Virus record (IMG/VR): IMGVR_UViG_3300007345_000058
Coordinates: 1-50,655 of that record
From: a virus
DNA: 50,655 bases
Direction: 5' to 3' (one strand)
Shown here: positions 48,991-50,655 of the stretch, piece by piece
Layout of the letters: each line of letters opens with the position of its first letter
Position numbering within the stretch: the stretch's first letter is position 1
Position numbers and translations under genes: made by a program
The notes under the pieces: generated by a model
Told to the model about the DNA's origin: nothing
The model's database searches: none
Seen by the model: the letters and a program-made list of their open reading frames with translations, nothing else

Positions 48991-50334
48991 ATGAGTGAAG
49001 GAAAAGATCACGAATACTCTATGGCTAGGTCGCAGTTAAAGACTGTTACTAATGCAGCCAAACGTCTTCAAAAAAAGATGGGTAAGAAAGGTGAAGGGCA
49101 GCTCAAAGCATGGGTTCAATCTAAGATTACAAAGGCAGCAGATTACATTGACACCGCTGCAGATTATGTAACCAATGAGGAGACTTGCCCAATTTGTGCT
49201 TGTGATCCATGCCAATGTTTGGAAGGAACTATAACTGAGGAAGATGTGAATGAATCAAAAAGTGGTGATAGTTCTTTGCGTGACTGGTTTAGCAAGAGTC
49301 GCTCTTCTGATGGCACCCCTGGTTGGGTTCAGTTGGGTGGCAAATATGCAGGAAAGCCATGTGCCCGCCAACCAGGTCAAACCACTAAACCAAAATGCGG
49401 TTCTTCAAAAATGAAGAGAAATCTTGATAAGGATGAGGAAAAGGCAGCATTTCGCCGCAAGCAACGTCAAGATCCAAATCCTGATAGAAAAGGTAAGGCA
49501 ATTAACGTAAAAACCGAGGAAGTTATGGCAGAAAAGAAAGGTGAAAAGGATGCCTGTTACCACAAGGTTAAGTCTCGGTATTCTGTTTGGCCTTCAGCAT
49601 ATGCTTCTGGCGCATTAGTTAAATGTCGCAAAGTTGGTGCTAAAAATTGGGGTAATAAATCTAAAAATGAATCGTATGATTTTTATAATTGGAGAGATGA
49701 TTTTAAAGCATTAGAATTTGAAACCATTGATTTAATTAAACCAGAACCTCTTCAACCATCACAATCAGTAATTGATGAAGCAGGTAAAAAGTGCTGGAAA
49801 GGTTATAAGAAAGCAGGAACACAAAAATTATTTGGTAAAACATATAATCGTTGCGTAAAAGCAAATGAAGAAAAAGAACATAATATAGGTGGCGGTAATC
49901 TTAAAAAACTTGTAGGAAAAGCAGTAAAGCGAATTGATGCCGATGTTGATGGTGATGTAGATACTGATGATATGAAAGCATCGGAAATGGGTGAATTCAT
50001 CCCATCACCATCTGGTAAAAAAAGAATAAAGACTAAAGCAAGATTTGAAGAGTTTTCTAATTGGAGACAAGACCTTGGTGAAGATTGGCAAAAAGTCAAT
50101 AAAGGTGATAAGACTGACGGTATGAGTCAGAAAGCAGTTAATGCTTACAAGCGTGAGAACCCAGGTTCTAAACTTAAGACTGCTGTAACTGAGAAGAACC
50201 CTGGTGGTAAGAGAGCAAAAAGACGTAAGTCCTTCTGCGCTCGCTCCAACGGTCAGAGAAAGATGCACAACATCGATTGCTCCAAGACCCCAGATAAAGC
50301 AATTTGTAAAGCACGTAAACGCTGGAGATGCTGA
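48991..50334 (+). CDS. Multi-domain basic protein (DUF5872/DUF6321-like)
   Basis: 447 residues of stitched small motifs: a helical N-terminus (1-62), a Cys cluster CPICACDPCQC (66-76), a DUF5872-like stretch (94-175; SSLRDWFSKSRSSDGTPGW), a YSVWPSAYASGALVKCRKVG motif (about 197-216), a KCWKGYKKAGTQKLFGKTYN motif (267-286), an EF-hand-type loop (316-327, DADVDGDVDTDD) and a DUF6321-like end (380-447; RRKSFCARSNGQRKMHN). Between the terminase genes it may act in packaging or as a co-packaged DNA-binding protein. The role is inferred. Confidence 0.7.
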   Translation: MSEGKDHEYSMARSQLKTVTNAAKRLQKKMGKKGEGQLKAWVQSKITKAADYIDTAADYVTNEETCPICACDPCQCLEGTITEEDVNESKSGDSSLRDWFSKSRSSDGTPGWVQLGGKYAGKPCARQPGQTTKPKCGSSKMKRNLDKDEEKAAFRRKQRQDPNPDRKGKAINVKTEEVMAEKKGEKDACYHKVKSRYSVWPSAYASGALVKCRKVGAKNWGNKSKNESYDFYNWRDDFKALEFETIDLIKPEPLQPSQSVIDEAGKKCWKGYKKAGTQKLFGKTYNRCVKANEEKEHNIGGGNLKKLVGKAVKRIDADVDGDVDTDDMKASEMGEFIPSPSGKKRIKTKARFEEFSNWRQDLGEDWQKVNKGDKTDGMSQKAVNAYKRENPGSKLKTAVTEKNPGGKRAKRRKSFCARSNGQRKMHNIDCSKTPDKAICKARKRWRC

Positions 50335-50645
50335 TGAAAAGTTTTCAACAATTTTTAAAAGAAAGTATCACCATCAATGGTGATTTCAACGGAACTCTAA
50401 ACGTAGGTGGTTCCCAACCAGAGCAACAGCAGGAAGAATCATTCTCTGCTGATATTGTTTGGGAAGGTAAAATCTACCGCCTTGAAGTTGATGGTCCGAT
50501 GATGAGCAAGAGTGAACTTGCCGAGCATCTTCTAAGTCAATATCCTGGAGCAATTATTCAGAACATTTATCCAGGAAGTTATTCACCATCAAAAATTAAA
50601 AGCGCACAAAGGTATAGACCAGAAAGATTAAGTTGGAGTGACTAA
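50334..50645 (+). CDS. Small protein before the terminase large subunit slot
   Basis: 103 residues from ATG 50334 (MKSFQQFLKESITINGDFNG), or 105 from ATG 50328. KSFQQFLKE is an N-terminus often seen in cyanophage small and scaffold-linked proteins. A beta region follows (ADIVWEGKIYRLEVDGPMMS), then a helix. Function unknown. It overlaps the previous stop and the next start (TAATG). Confidence 0.6.
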   Translation: MKSFQQFLKESITINGDFNGTLNVGGSQPEQQQEESFSADIVWEGKIYRLEVDGPMMSKSELAEHLLSQYPGAIIQNIYPGSYSPSKIKSAQRYRPERLSWSD

Positions 50646-50655
50646 TGGCTCAGTG
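50645..50655 (+). CDS. Start of the next gene (probably terminase large subunit gp17)
   Basis: Only ATGGCTCAGTG is visible: a start codon overlapping the previous stop. The identity is a guess from T4 gene order (gp16 is followed by gp17). Confidence 0.3.

Overview
This window looks like part of a T4-like cyanophage genome (a contractile-tailed myovirus of marine Synechococcus or Prochlorococcus). The reasons are a T4-type block of baseplate, neck and packaging genes in the order gp25, gp6, (giant protein in the gp7 slot), gp8, DUF4815 protein, gp13, gp14, gp15, gp16; a CP12 gene, which is a cyanophage auxiliary metabolic gene; one phage tRNA-Leu(UAA); T4-type late promoter motifs (TATAAATA or AATAAATA); and dozens of tightly packed small genes, nearly all on the plus strand. 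A marine Synechococcus host is a guess from the GC-rich patch at 16.2-17.25 kb. All names were assigned by reading the sequence; no search was run.

Layout. 1-3.1 kb: the end of a nucleotide-sugar dehydratase/epimerase, a mannose-6-phosphate-isomerase-like cupin, overlapping small genes, then CP12 and a strong terminator. 3.2-9.3 kb: about 25 small genes in ATGA-coupled clusters, several headed by sigma70-type promoters. They include a SprT-like zinc protease and a 2OG-Fe(II) oxygenase-like protein. 9.3-12.3 kb: a late-promoted glycine-rich/collagen-like adhesin with a Cys/Trp-rich insert, followed by two tandem four-cysteine zinc-ribbon genes. 12.26-13.02 kb: a GIY-YIG endonuclease, the only gene I support on the minus strand. 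13.0-14.3 kb: a regulatory region with a repeated palindrome, two small acidic genes, tRNA-Leu and two terminators. 14.3-17.2 kb: small genes as separate promoter/terminator units with rising GC. 17.3-19.7 kb: an AbrB-like regulator, a glycosyltransferase and small genes. 19.7-50.6 kb: very AT-rich structural genes, including proteins of 4666 and 2365 residues.

How the genes fit together. The structural block builds baseplate, tail attachments, neck and packaging motor, and late promoters stand before gp25, gp8, the gp13-side structural gene and the adhesin. The adhesin and giant proteins are the likely host-contact parts. CP12 would dampen the host Calvin cycle. The sugar-nucleotide genes and glycosyltransferase suggest glycan modification. 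The tRNA-Leu(UAA) reads TTA, a codon used heavily in the AT-rich structural genes.

Most unusual signals: (i) a palindrome CTCGTCGAG present four times, one copy exactly between the -35 and -10 of a promoter; (ii) a perfect 26-bp inverted repeat at the end of a membrane-protein gene that competes with a second hairpin; (iii) a promoter module repeated three times with constant 34-nt geometry; (iv) four GxGY repeats inside the gp14 neck protein; (v) the composite adhesin; (vi) a palindrome inside the promoter of the AbrB-like gene.
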